DNA from: Micromonospora peucetia
GTDB taxonomy: Bacteria; Actinomycetota; Actinomycetes; Mycobacteriales; Micromonosporaceae
Direction: 5' to 3'
Length of the DNA stretch: 64,000 nt
Assembly (NCBI RefSeq): GCF_900091625.1
Contig: NZ_FMIC01000002.1
Coordinates: forward strand, 5,208,001 to 5,272,000
How positions within the stretch are numbered: the first letter of the stretch is position 1; each line of letters opens with the position of its first letter. Shown piece after piece: positions 27,721-39,900 of the stretch. The notes under the pieces are model-generated. The model made no database searches, was not told the origin of the DNA, and worked only from the letters and a program-made list of their open reading frames with translations. A program made the translations under genes and the position numbers.

Positions 27721-30700
27721 GAGGATGCGCCTGCTCCTTCGGTCTGGGTGTGCAGATGCCTGGCCAGCGTCTGGACGGTGGGGAAGCGGTAGAGGTCGGT
27801 CAGCGGGATGGTCCGGCCGGCCAGCCGCTCCTGGAGCAGCCGGCGCACGATCGCCAGCCGCAGCGACTCCCCGCCCACGTCGAAGAACGCCTCGTCGACG
27901 TCGAAGTCGTCGGTGCCGAGCGCCTCCACCCAGGCCCCCGTCACCAGCTCCTCGAACTCGACCAGCGACGCCGAGCGCTGGGCGGGGATCCGCGCCGACC
28001 GTCCCACCACCGCGTCGGCCGGCGTCGCGTCGGCCACCGCGGCGTCGGCGACCACCGCGTCGGCCGGCGGTACCCCGACCGACGTCGCGTCGGCCGGCTG
28101 CGGCACGCCGGCCAGCGCGCCCAGGGCCCGCAGGTCGACCTTGCCGTTGCGGTCGAGCGGGAACTCGGCCACCGTCACCCACTGCTGCGGCCGGGCGTAG
28201 GGGGCCAGCTCTGCCTCCACCGCCCGGCGTACGCCGGCCACGTCCAGGCCGCCGGGTCCGGGCTTGAGCGCGGCACACAGGCGTACGCCCGTCACCGGGT
28301 CGCCGGTGGTGAACACCACCGCGTCGCGCACCCCCGGCTGCGCCCGCAGCCTGCGCTCGACGTCGACCAGCTCGACCCGGTGCCCGGCGATCTTCACCTG
28401 ACGGTCGTTGCGGCCCAGGAAACGCAGCTGCCCGTCCGCGCCCCAGCGCACCAGGTCCCCGGTGCGGTACAGGCGCACGCCGGGGTCGTCGTGCCGGACG
28501 AACGACGCGTCGGTGCGTACGGGGTCGTTGAGGTAGCCGTCGGCGAGCCCGGTGCCCGCCGTGCACAGCTCGCCGACCGCACCCGGCGGGACGGGACGCC
28601 CCGACGGATCGACGACGTACAGGTCGGTGCCGTGCACCGGCGTGCCGATCGGCAGCGGGTCCGGCGTCGCGTCGGCGTGGTCGACCGGGTACGTCGTGGT
28701 GAACGTGGTGTTCTCGGTGGGGCCGTAGGCGTTGGTGACGCGCAGCCCCGGGCAGGCCCGCAGCACCCGGCGCACGTGCGCCGGGGAGACCACGCCGCCG
28801 CCGGTGAACAGCTGCCGCAGCCCGGCGAACGCGTCCGGGCGGTGGTCGGCGACCAGGTGGAACACGCCCGAGGTGAGCCAGGCGTGGGTGATCCCGGCGG
28901 TGCGCAGGAACTCGGCCAGGCCGCTCGGTGTCGGTTCCCCGGGCGGGAACACCACCACCGTGTCGCCGTTGGCCAGCGGCACCAGCAGCTCCAACGTGGA
29001 CGCGTCGAACGCCAGCGGGGACAGCCGTGTGATCCGCATGCCCGCCGGGTCGGCGAACAGGTCGGGATCGTCGGCCAGCCGCAGCACCGCCCGGTGCGGC
29101 ACCACCACGCCCTTGGGCACCCCGGTGGAGCCCGACGTGAACGAGACGTACGCGGTCCGCGCCGGGTCGGTCGGGGCCGCCCCGACCGGGCGGTCGCCGC
29201 CGGTCTGCCCGGCCGGCGCCGGAACGCCCGGGCAGGCCAGGGCGCAGTCGGCGGCGCCCGACCACTCCGGGCCGGGCGCGTCCGCGCCGAGTCGGGCCCG
29301 TGGCGCGACGGCGGCGGCGAGGTGTGCCCGCCACTCGCCGGTGGCGTGCTGGTCGACCGCGACGTAGTACGCGCCCAGCCGCAGCACGCCCAGCACCGCC
29401 ACCGCCTCGGCGGCCGAGCGTGGCAGCTCCAGGATCACCGCGTCGCCGGCGCGCACGCCGCACGCGTGCAGCAGCCCCGCCTGCGCGACCGCGTGCCCGT
29501 GCAGCTCACGGTAGGTCAGCGTGCGCCCGGTGTGCGTGTCGACCAGCGCGATCCGCTCGCCCGCGGACTCCGCGTGCGCCGCGAACCGGCTCCACACGTC
29601 GTCGGCCGTGTCGTGCGACCCGCCCGCGCCCAGCTCCCGCAGCCGGGCGTGCTGCCCCGCCGAGAGGGTCGTGACGTCGCGCAGGGCGGCGCCCGGAGCG
29701 GCGGCCAGCTCCCGCAGCGCGGCCCGGAACGACTCGGCCAGTTCCCCGGCGTCGGCGGCGGTGAGCGCCGAGGTCGCGTACTCCAGGGCGAAGCGCGGCC
29801 GGTCCGACCACGACTGTAGGTAGAGCAGCGCGTCGAACACCGCGCCGTGACAGTGGCCCTCGTGCACCCGCCAGCCGCGCCCGCCGACGACCAGCTCGTC
29901 GGGCACCAGCTCGTGGTGGGCGGCGAAGCCGAACTGTGCCAGCGGGTTGCGGCCGGGGTCGGTGGCGACACCGAGCCCCGAGACGACCCGCTCGAACGGC
30001 ACGTCGGCGTCGGCGGCGGCTTCGGCCAGCGACGCGGCGACACCGCGTACGTAGTCCCGCGCGCTGACGTCGTCAGCGGTCGCGCAGCGCACCGGTACGA
30101 CCCGGGTGCACAGACCCACGATGTCGGCCATGTCCGCCTCGAACCGGCCCGCCGCCGGCACTCCGAGCACCAGGTCGGTCAGGCCCGCCCGGCGGGACGC
30201 GGCCAACGCCCACGCCGCCATGGCCACCGACGTCACCGTCACCCGGCAGTGCCGGGCCAGCTCGGTCGCGGCCCGCGTCGTCGCCGCGTCGAGGTGGAAG
30301 TGCAGGCGCTCGCCCCGACCGTCGGCCTCGACGACCGGTGGGAGGTCGGTGGGCAGCGCCACCGTCGACGGCGCGCCGTCCAGCCGGGCCGCGATCCGGG
30401 TCAGCGCGTCGTCCAGCGCCCCGGACGCCTCCCGCGCGGCCAGCCGCGAGCCGACCCAGTCCGGTGACGGCGCCGCACCCGCCGGACCGGCACCGGCGTA
30501 GAACTCGGCGAACTCGCGCCACAGCACCCCGATGCTCCAGCCGTCGCTGATCGTGTGGTGCACCAGCATGGTCAGCAGGTCGCGGCGCCCGGCGCGGGTC
30601 AGCACGAAGACGACCGGCGGCTGTTCGAAGGGGCGCAGCAACCGCGCGGCCGAGCGGCCGTACAGGTCGTGCACGGCGCGTACCGGGTCGTCGTCGGGCA

Positions 30701-31220
30701 GCGTCTGGTGCAGCAGCCGCGGCTCGTACGGCGCGGGCAGCACGATTCGGGCCTGGCGCGGATCGCGGACGAAGCGGGTGCGCAGCGTCTCGTGCCGGGT
30801 CGCCAGCTCCCGCAGCGCCGACCGGGTCCGGGCCGCGTCGAGCGGCCCGTCCGCCTCCAGCGTGAACATCAGGTGGTACGGCGCGTCCCGGTCCAGCAGG
30901 TGCGCGGCCAGCATGGACCGCTGGCCGGGCAGCAGCTCCAGCTCGGTGGGCCGCCGCGCGGCCACCGGCGGCGCGGTGTCCACGTGCTCCACCGCGCCGG
31001 CCAGCGCATGCGCCAGTGGCAGCGCCGACAGCAGCCGGGCGCTGTCCACGTGCGCCCGCAGCTCACGCTGGCCCAGCGAGACCAGGGCGATGGCCTGTAG
31101 CGAGGTGCCGCCCAGCGCGACGAACGACTCGGTGCCCGCCGACTCCCGCAGCTGTCCGGGCGGGAGACCGAGCACCCGCGCGGCGAGCGGCGTCCAGTCG
31201 GTGAGGTCGGGGGCGGCCAT
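27717..31220 (-). CDS. NRPS with T-C-A-T domains
   Basis: 1167 residues. An N-terminal carrier (1-75, ALGGTSLQAI, S40) precedes a condensation domain (about 90-510, VHHTISDG intact), an A domain (about 545-1010; SFTSGSTGVPKG, NAYGPTENTTF, YRTGDLVRW, NGKVDL) and a second carrier (about 1080-1150, DVGGESLRL, S1119). By eye the specificity residues are D-A-L-W-F-G-A-T-F-K, nearest to aliphatic (valine-type) codes such as DAFWIGGTFK; this is a weak call. A repetitive Ala/Asp/Val linker (about 1040-1072) joins A and T. It is coupled on both sides: one base overlap with the free carrier gene and four with the PKS. Confidence 0.92.
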   Translation of the reverse strand: MAAPDLTDWTPLAARVLGLPPGQLRESAGTESFVALGGTSLQAIALVSLGQRELRAHVDSARLLSALPLAHALAGAVEHVDTAPPVAARRPTELELLPGQRSMLAAHLLDRDAPYHLMFTLEADGPLDAARTRSALRELATRHETLRTRFVRDPRQARIVLPAPYEPRLLHQTLPDDDPVRAVHDLYGRSAARLLRPFEQPPVVFVLTRAGRRDLLTMLVHHTISDGWSIGVLWREFAEFYAGAGPAGAAPSPDWVGSRLAAREASGALDDALTRIAARLDGAPSTVALPTDLPPVVEADGRGERLHFHLDAATTRAATELARHCRVTVTSVAMAAWALAASRRAGLTDLVLGVPAAGRFEADMADIVGLCTRVVPVRCATADDVSARDYVRGVAASLAEAAADADVPFERVVSGLGVATDPGRNPLAQFGFAAHHELVPDELVVGGRGWRVHEGHCHGAVFDALLYLQSWSDRPRFALEYATSALTAADAGELAESFRAALRELAAAPGAALRDVTTLSAGQHARLRELGAGGSHDTADDVWSRFAAHAESAGERIALVDTHTGRTLTYRELHGHAVAQAGLLHACGVRAGDAVILELPRSAAEAVAVLGVLRLGAYYVAVDQHATGEWRAHLAAAVAPRARLGADAPGPEWSGAADCALACPGVPAPAGQTGGDRPVGAAPTDPARTAYVSFTSGSTGVPKGVVVPHRAVLRLADDPDLFADPAGMRITRLSPLAFDASTLELLVPLANGDTVVVFPPGEPTPSGLAEFLRTAGITHAWLTSGVFHLVADHRPDAFAGLRQLFTGGGVVSPAHVRRVLRACPGLRVTNAYGPTENTTFTTTYPVDHADATPDPLPIGTPVHGTDLYVVDPSGRPVPPGAVGELCTAGTGLADGYLNDPVRTDASFVRHDDPGVRLYRTGDLVRWGADGQLRFLGRNDRQVKIAGHRVELVDVERRLRAQPGVRDAVVFTTGDPVTGVRLCAALKPGPGGLDVAGVRRAVEAELAPYARPQQWVTVAEFPLDRNGKVDLRALGALAGVPQPADATSVGVPPADAVVADAAVADATPADAVVGRSARIPAQRSASLVEFEELVTGAWVEALGTDDFDVDEAFFDVGGESLRLAIVRRLLQERLAGRTIPLTDLYRFPTVQTLARHLHTQTEGAGASS

Positions 31221-31515
31221 CAGACGGTCTCCGCCACCGGCTCGGCCAGCGGCACCTGACCCGCGACGTCCCGGTCCAGCGGCACCTGACCCGCGACGTC
31301 GCGCAGGTCGGCGAAACGGGGGTTCTCCAGCACGTGGCCGAACATCACCGCGAGGTTGAGCTCCTGACGGATCAGGGTGCTCAGCCGCAGCGCGCTGAGC
31401 GAGTGGCCGCCGAGGTCGAAGAAGTCGTCGTCGTCATCGACCGTGTCGACGCCGAGCACCTCCATCCACAGCTGCTCGAACTCGCCCACCCAGGTCCGGT
31501 CGTCTACGTCGCGCA

Positions 31516-31516
<1 letters not shown>
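31220..31516 (-). CDS. Free-standing carrier protein (PCP/ACP)
   Basis: 98 residues with the phosphopantetheine motif DLGGHSLSAL (S39) in a typical four-helix carrier core. It sits between the KS-AT protein, which lacks its own carrier, and an NRPS that starts with another carrier, so it most likely carries the chain of the KS module. Start and stop overlap the neighbours by a single base each (TGATG). Its C-terminal tail contains a 10-residue tandem duplication (DVAGQVPL twice), produced by a 30-base direct repeat. Confidence 0.88.
31246..31300. repeat. 30-base tandem duplication in the free carrier gene
   Basis: The unit 31246-31275 is repeated from 31276 (identical over at least 25 bases). 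It is in frame and adds ten residues to the C-terminal tail, next to the docking end that meets the following NRPS. Confidence 0.8.
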
Positions 31517-33775
<2,259 letters not shown>

Positions 33776-33783
<8 letters not shown>

Positions 33784-36700
33784 GACGGCCTCCGGTGCTC
33801 CGGCGCCGGTCGGCGAGCAGGGCTCGACCCCGGTGGCGCTGCGCCACCCGCGCGTCGGCGACCACCGGGGCCGCCTGCCGCAGGTGCGCCGCGCAGCCGG
33901 CGACCGTGCCGGCGCGGAACAGGTCCGTCACGGAGACGTCCAGGCCCTCGTCGGAGAGCCGCTGCTGGAGCGCGATCAGCGCGAAGCTGTGCCCGCCCAG
34001 GTCGAAGAAGTTGTCGTGCAGCCCGACGTCGACCCGGTCGAGCACCTCGCTCCAGCAGGCCCGGACGCGTTCCTCCAGCCCGGTGCCGGCGGTGAGCCCG
34101 CGCTGCGCAGGCGCGGCGGCGGTGCGCGCGGCCCGGCTGTCGGCCAGCAGGCGGGCGGTGTCCAGCTTGCCGTGCGCGGTGAGCGGGATCGCCGCGACGG
34201 TCAGGATCCGCGACGGCACCATGTACGCCGGCAGCGTCGCCCGCACATGGCTGCGCAGCTCGCGTTCGGCGTCCGGGCCGAGCTCGCCGACGACGAAGGC
34301 GGCCAGCTCGTCGTTCTCCGCCGCGACGGCGCACGAGCGCACCGCGGGATGGGTCAGGAACGCGCCCTCGACCTCGGCCAGCTCGACGCGGTAGCCGCGC
34401 AACTGCACCTGGGTGTCGTTGCGGCCGAGGTACACCAGGTTCCCGTCGAGGCCCCACCTGACCACGTCACCGGTCCGGTACATCACGCCCCCGCCGTACG
34501 GGTCGGGCAGGAATCGCGCCTGAGTCAGTTCCGGGTTGTCCACGTAGCCGTGCGCGACGAGCACGCCGCCGCAGTACAGCTCGCCGGGCACGTTGCGGCC
34601 GGTCGGGCGCAGGTCGTCGTCGAGGACGTAGCAGCGCCCCGACGGCAGCGGCACCCCGATGGTGCCCTCCCTGATCCGAGGCAGGTCCGCGGTGGGGGCC
34701 TCGAAGATCGTGACGTGGATGGTGCCCTCGGTGATGCCGTACATGTTGACGAACACCGTGCGCAGGCCCGGCGCGTCGGCGACCAGCGACGCGACCCGGG
34801 ACCAGCTCAACGCCTCGCCGCCGAGGACGACGTAGCGGATGGTGGAGACCTCGTCCGCGCCCAGCAGCCGCAGGTAGGGGGGTAGCAGCCGGTAGAGCGC
34901 GCCAGGCGTCTGGAACACCACCGTGATGCCCTCGCGGTGCACCAGCGCGGCCAGCCGCTGTCGGTCCATCAGGTCGGCCTGGTCGGCGACGACCAGCCGG
35001 CCGCCGGTGCTCAGCGCGCCCCACATCTCCCACACCGAGGCGTCGAACGAGAACGAGCTGGCGGCCAGCCACACGTCGTCGGCGGTGATGTCCAGGCCGG
35101 CCGGGGTCGGGTCGTTCAGCGCGTCCAGGCCGCCGTGCCCGACCATGACGCCCTTGGGCGTCCCGGTGGAGCCGGAGGTGTAGATGACGTACGCCTGGTC
35201 GTCCGGCCCGGGGAACGTCCGGGCGACCGCAGACACCCCGTCGAGGCTGTGCGCGTCGGCCAGCCGGATGTCGCGGCCCCGCGCCAGCGCACCGGCCACG
35301 TCGGCGGTGCCGGCCTCCACCAGCATGAACGGCATGCCGGCGTTGGCCGTGATCAGTTCCAGGCGCTGCTGCGGGTACTCGGGGTCCAGCGGCACGTAGA
35401 CGCCGCCGAGCTTCCACACGCCCAGGATGGCCGCGACGATCGCGGGGGAGCGGCGCAGCAGCAGTCCGACCCGGTCGCCGCGTCGCACCCCCCGGTCGGC
35501 CAGGCCCGCCGCGATCCGCCCGGCCCACCGGTCCAGCTCGGCGTAGGTGACCTCGACGTCCCGGTGGCGTACGGCCACCGCGTCGGGGGTGCGCGTCACG
35601 TGCTCGGCGAACCGGCGCAGCACCGACGGGTGCTCGACCGGCTGCTCCGCGACCGGCGGGTTCACCCCCTCGGTCAGCAGCAGCCGCTCGGCTGCGTCCA
35701 CCATGCACGGCTCGGCGTCCGGCCCGTCGACGACCGACCGAAGGAAGGTCAGGTAGTGCGTGAGCAGCGTCGCGACGGTCTCCCGGGCGAACAGCTCGGT
35801 GCTGTACTCGGCCCGCAGGAACGGCGTGGGTGTGGACACGTCGAGGGTCAGGCCCAGGTCGAACTTGGTGACGTCGATCTCGACGTCGACCTCGGTCAGC
35901 GTCACCCCGTCGAACTCGGGAAACGCGAACGGGAAGTTCTGCACCGTCAGGGAGGTCTGGAACAGGGGCGCGTGGCTGAGCTGCCGTTCCCCCACGGTGG
36001 CCCGCACGATCTGCTCGAACGGCACGTCCTGGTTGGCGAACGCGGCCATGCTGGCCCGGCGGGCCCGCTCGACCAGCTCGGCGAAGCCGGGTCGGCCGGA
36101 CACGTCGAGCCGGATCGGCAGGGTGTTGACCAGGCAGCCGACGACGCGCTCCTCGGCCTCGTCCATCCGGTTGGCCACCGGCACCCCGATCACCACCTCG
36201 TCCTGGCGCGCGTAGCGCGACAGCACCGAGGCGTACGCGGCCAGCGTCACCGCGAACAGCGTCGTGCCCCGTGCCCTGGCCCACCCGGTGAGCCGCTCGA
36301 CCAGTCGCGGCTCGACGGGGTGGCGCAGCACCGCACCGTCGGCGCTGAGCACGCTCGGCCGGGGAAAGTCGGTGGGCAGCGCGAGCTGCGGGACGTCCCG
36401 CAGCTCGGCGCGCCAGAAGTCCAGCCCGGAGCTGTCGCGCTCCCAGGAGTCGCGTTGCCGCCGTGCGTACGCCAGGTACGACTCCGCCGGTTCGGCGTAC
36501 GCGGCGTCTGATCCGGACACTGCCGCGTGGTACTCGGCGGCGAGGTCCCGCAGCAGCAGGCCTACCGACCAGCCGTCGCAGGCGATGTGGTGCACCAGCA
36601 CCGCGAGGGTGTGCTCGTCCGGGCCCCAGGAACGCAGGGCGGCGCGCAGCACCGGCCCGTCGCCGAGCTCGAACGGGCGTCGGGCCTGCTCGGCGACCTG

Positions 36701-37000
36701 GGTGTGCAGGAAGGCGTCCTGGGTGTCCCGGTCGGCCCACGGGCCCGTCCGGACGTCGATGTCAGCGTGCGGGGTGGGCGACACCCGCTGGGTGAGCACG
36801 CCGTCGACCAGCGTGAACGTGGTGCGCAGCGCGTCGTGCCGGGCGACCACGCGGATCAGCGCCGTGCGCAGCGCCTCGGGCCGCAACGCGCCGTGCAGGT
36901 GGACCGCGAAGGCCACCACGTACGCCGGGTTGCCGGGCTGGAGCTGGTTGAGGAAATAGAGTCTTTCCTGAGCGAAGGAAGCACGACCGGTACGAACCAT
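33776..37000 (-). CDS. NRPS with C-A-T domains, first gene of the assembly line
   Basis: 1074 residues from the ATG at 37000 (the frame is open to 37132, but that part is low-quality sequence before a typical C-domain start FAQERLYFLNQL). The condensation domain (about 8-440) has VHHIACDG intact. The A domain (about 475-970) has YVIYTSGSTGTPKG, NMYGITEGTIHVT, YRTGDVVRW and HGKLD; the specificity residues read D-A-W-F-V-G-M-I-H-K by eye, which I cannot assign. The carrier has DLGGHSFAL (S1005). Starting with a C domain and no loading module suggests an acyl starter or a substrate delivered in trans. Confidence 0.92.
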
Positions 37001-37266
37001 GGATCGATCGTGCGCCGCGGAACGTCCCGCCCGGCAGAGCGTCCTTACCCGCCCCCGCAGGGAAAACCTCCCGGTCGGGTGCCGGACACCGCGATGCTCG
37101 TCCCCGGACGCGCCCCGGCCCCCCGGTCCCACGGGTCAGCCGTCGGACCCAGGGCCGAGCGGGGGGTGGTCTCCGCCGCTGAGACACCAGGCGTAACCGC
37201 GGCTTTGCCCGGACGTAGACGCTGCGCCCTTCCGGACCGTAGATACTTGACGGGCCCGGTGCTGGC
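37001..37266 (-). promoter_or_regulatory. Promoter region of the NRPS/PKS operon with direct repeats
   Basis: 266 gene-free bases between the hydrolase stop and the first NRPS start. On the plus strand CCCGGACGTAGAC (37208-37220) is followed by TCCGGACCGTAGATAC (37231-37246), an imperfect direct repeat about 23 bases apart, roughly two helix turns, a layout expected of an activator site. A second element, GGGAAAACCTCCC, lies near 37059-37071. No clear -10 can be assigned. Confidence 0.35.
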
Positions 37267-38214
37267 CTATTTGGAGTCGATGTGTCCTGGCGGGTCGGGT
37301 TCGGCTGTCATCGCGTCAAGTGCGGTTTGCCAGGCGGAGTCGCCGGGGTGGAGCTGGCTGCGGAGGTACGCACTGGTGAGCTGGGCGATCGTGGCGACCC
37401 GGTTGGGGTTTTCGTCGGTGGTTTCGGCGACGTCGTATCCAGAGACCCCGCCGAGGCCGTGCTCTGCGCCGTACAGGGTAAGCAGGGATTTGGGCCCCGG
37501 GGCGAGGTGGTACGGGTCGGCGTGCCAATCCGGGCCCGCGACGGTGAGGAAGGCGGAGTTGTCCTTGTCGCCGACGACCACGAGGGCAGGCGCGGCCATC
37601 GCGGAGAAGTCCGTGGTCGTCAGGAACGGGTAGTTCTCGGCCGCGGTCGGGGTGACCGCGTCGCCGCCACGGCCGGTCGCGGCAAGCAGCAGCCCCGCCT
37701 TGATCCGCGGGTCGGTCAGGTTCATGAGCGTTCCGTCGTGGGGATCGGTGAGTCGCGTGCCCAGCAGCAGGCTGGCGGTGTGCCCGCCCATGGAGTGCCC
37801 GGCCACGGCGACCTTTTCCGGGGCTAGGCGTCCGGCCAGTTGCGGGACGGCGGCTTCGAGGACGTCGAGCTGGTCGAGGATGCGGCTCATGTCCTCGGCC
37901 CGCGTCCGCCAGTGCCGCGGGTCGTAACCGCCACCGGGGTTGACGGCGGGATTGTGGCTGAGCGTCCTGGAGTCCAGATGGGTGGGCTGGATGACGGCGA
38001 AGCCGTGCGCCGCCCAGTAGTTGGCCAGCGGCGCGTAGCCGTTGAGTGAGGACAGGTGGTGGGAAAAGCCCAGACCGTGTGAGAGCAGGATGATCGGCAA
38101 GCTGCTTCCGGTTACGGGAGCGGAGACCCGCACCTGCAGGTCCACGGCGCGGCCGGGAGCGGGTAGCACCACCGGGCTGATCGAGAAGACGGGAGTCGGT
38201 GCCGGTTGGCTCAT
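37267..38214 (-). CDS. Alpha/beta hydrolase (PAF-acetylhydrolase / chlorophyllase-like)
   Basis: 315 residues from the ATG at 38214, chosen over the ATG at 38223 because AAAGGGA is then at a workable nine-base distance. Motifs: LLSHGLGFSHH, nucleophile elbow AGHSMGGHT (serine near residue 143), and an acid/histidine end VVGDKDN ... YGAEHGLGG. This resembles PAF-acetylhydrolase and dienelactone-hydrolase-like esterases. It is divergent from a TetR gene with tandem palindromes between, so it is the probable target of that regulator. Since the operon next to it has no thioesterase, it could serve chain release, but a detoxifying role is equally possible. Confidence 0.8.
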   Translation of the reverse strand: MSQPAPTPVFSISPVVLPAPGRAVDLQVRVSAPVTGSSLPIILLSHGLGFSHHLSSLNGYAPLANYWAAHGFAVIQPTHLDSRTLSHNPAVNPGGGYDPRHWRTRAEDMSRILDQLDVLEAAVPQLAGRLAPEKVAVAGHSMGGHTASLLLGTRLTDPHDGTLMNLTDPRIKAGLLLAATGRGGDAVTPTAAENYPFLTTTDFSAMAAPALVVVGDKDNSAFLTVAGPDWHADPYHLAPGPKSLLTLYGAEHGLGGVSGYDVAETTDENPNRVATIAQLTSAYLRSQLHPGDSAWQTALDAMTAEPDPPGHIDSK

Positions 38215-38300
38215 GGCATGCATTCCCTTTCATGGATTCGCTGTCGGCCCTCGGCCGGCTGCGGGTGCGGCGGCGGGAACGCTAACGCTAGACTCGAAGC

Positions 38301-38336
38301 GGAACGTTGTTCCACAACAATACGGAACATCGTTCC
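38301..38336. promoter_or_regulatory. Tandem TetR-type operators between hydrolase and tetR
   Basis: Two 13-base palindromes of the form GGAAC-N3-GTTCC, at 38301-38313 and 38324-38336, are 23 bases apart, placing both on one face of the helix. They lie in the divergent promoter region and are probably bound by the adjacent TetR protein. Confidence 0.75.
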
Positions 38337-38373
38337 GGTTAGTCAAACGCTGCCTGGAGGGCGACGCGGTCAC

Positions 38374-38961
38374 ATGAGTCAGCCTGCGCACATGCCAGCC
38401 CGAAGCAGGCGCGCCGATGCGGTGCGCAACGAGCAGGCGCTGCTCGACGCGGCCGCCGCCGTGTTCGTCACCTCTGGCGTGGACGCGCCGATCCGCGAGA
38501 TCGCCGCCGGGGCAGGCGTCGGAATCGGGACGATCTACCGCCATTTCCCGACTCGGGCAGATCTCGTCGTCGCTGTCTACCGCCACCAGGTGGAAAGCTG
38601 CGCCGAAGCAGGCCCGGCTCTGCTGGAAGCAGCCGATTCACCGTTCGCGGCGCTGCGCCAATGGGTCGATCTCTTCGCCGACTTCCTGGTCACCAAGCAC
38701 GGGCTGGCCAACGCCCTGCAATCGGACGGCGGCGGCTTCCAAGCTCTGCACAAACACTTCCTCGACCGGCTCGTTCCCGTCTGTGCACAGCTACTGCAGG
38801 CCGCCGCCGACGCCGACGAGATCAGGCCCGGCATCCACGCCTACGAACTCATGCGCGGGGTCGGCAATCTCTGCATCGGACACGACAGTGACCCACGCTA
38901 TGACCCACGCCGCCTCATCGAGCTGCTCCTTCAAGGCTTGCAGGGACCACAACAACGCTGA
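38374..38961 (+). CDS. TetR-family transcriptional regulator
   Basis: 195 residues. The N-terminal TetR HTH is clear: EQALLDAAAAVFVTSGVDAP, IREIAAGAGVGIGTIYRHFP, then ADLVVAVYRHQVE. The C-terminal domain (about 85-190) is the usual helical ligand pocket. GGAGGG lies about 13 bases before the ATG. It is divergent from the alpha/beta hydrolase, and tandem palindromes stand between, so it most likely represses both itself and that hydrolase. Whether it also controls the biosynthetic operon further on cannot be told. Confidence 0.9.
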   Translation: MSQPAHMPARSRRADAVRNEQALLDAAAAVFVTSGVDAPIREIAAGAGVGIGTIYRHFPTRADLVVAVYRHQVESCAEAGPALLEAADSPFAALRQWVDLFADFLVTKHGLANALQSDGGGFQALHKHFLDRLVPVCAQLLQAAADADEIRPGIHAYELMRGVGNLCIGHDSDPRYDPRRLIELLLQGLQGPQQR

Positions 38962-39056
38962 CACCGATCGCCCTTGACCGCCGCCGCTGGTGGCGCGGCC
39001 GGCCGCCGGCGCCTCTCGCATTTCCGGCGAGCCGTCGCCTCCCGCACCGCCCCGCG

Positions 39057-39895
39057 CTAGTATTCGCCGCGCCCGAAGGCGGCCAGCTCCGCGGAGTGTC
39101 CCGGGTTGCTGACGTACGTCGCTCCGATCGGGGCGGTCACCCGGCACCAGGTGTCGAGCCGTCGCACGTCGATGCGGGCCGCCTCGGCCAGCTCGTCGCG
39201 CCGGCGCAGCATCTCCGCGCGGTCCAGGCCCTCCAGCACGTAGTCGACCGCGTCGAAGCACGGGTCGCCGGCGCAGGCCATCGGGTCGATGGCCGCCAGG
39301 CCCTTCGCGCCACCGCTGAGCACGTTGCCCAGGTGCAGGTCGCCGTGCAGCAGCACGGTGTCGGTGGGCTCCGCGAACAGGTCGTCGCGTAGCCGCTTCG
39401 ACTCGGCGAGGTCGGCGCCCCGCTGCGCCGCCGAGTTGAACAGCACGTCGACCCAGTCCTCCAGCCGCCGTGGCGCGGTGGCCGGATCCCCGGCGCCGTG
39501 CAGGTCGTTGAGGAATCCGGCGTACTCCCGCGGCGACGGCGGCTGCGGCATCTTCTCCACCAGCGTGCCCGGGTGGATCGACTCGAGCAGCACCGCGCCG
39601 CGGGCCGTCGCCAGCACCGCCGGCACCCGCCCGCTGGGCGTGAACTGGCGCAGCATGTCGACCTCCTCCCGCACGGCGTAGCTGTCGGGCGACAGTTTCA
39701 GCACCGCCTCGCCCTGCGGGGGCGGCACCGGAACACCACGGAGGAGTTGCCGGACTTGAGCTGGTCGCCGAGGTCGAGCCCCCACTGCGCGACGAGCTCG
39801 TCGAGCCGCTCGGTCAGCGTGCCGACCCAGCGCCGCGCCGCCTTGCCGAACCGCGGCTCCAGCCGGTTCGCGATCGCTTCCAGATCCAGGGCCAT
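39057..39895 (-). pseudogene. Aminoglycoside phosphotransferase (APH(6)/StrB-like), broken by a frameshift
   Basis: Two frames together give one protein of about 280 residues. The first starts at the ATG at 39895 (MALDLEAIANRLEPRFG) and runs to GNSSVVFRC; the second picks up at GEAVLKLSPDSYAVREEV and continues to the stop at 39057. The switch falls at a run of five Gs (39718-39722, plus strand); one more base there would restore the frame. The kinase motifs HGDLHLGNVL and AIDPMACAGDPCFD are intact downstream. It could be a real pseudogene, a sequencing error in the homopolymer, or programmed shift. The start lies five bases after the response-regulator stop. Confidence 0.8.
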
Positions 39896-39900
39896 CCCGC

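Noticed and set aside
25891..27792. 633-codon plus-strand frame across the PKS
   Set aside because: Antisense shadow of the KS/AT coding sequence; composition is Val/Arg/Gly/Gln-rich with no motif.
27721..29463. Minus-strand frame extending the KS-AT-ACP protein upstream
   Set aside because: Another frame here encodes the NRPS with clear A and T motifs; this extension is Arg/Gly-rich with no domain.
37133..37246. Direct repeats as a CRISPR-like array
   Set aside because: Only two imperfect copies with no regular spacers; better read as a regulatory site.
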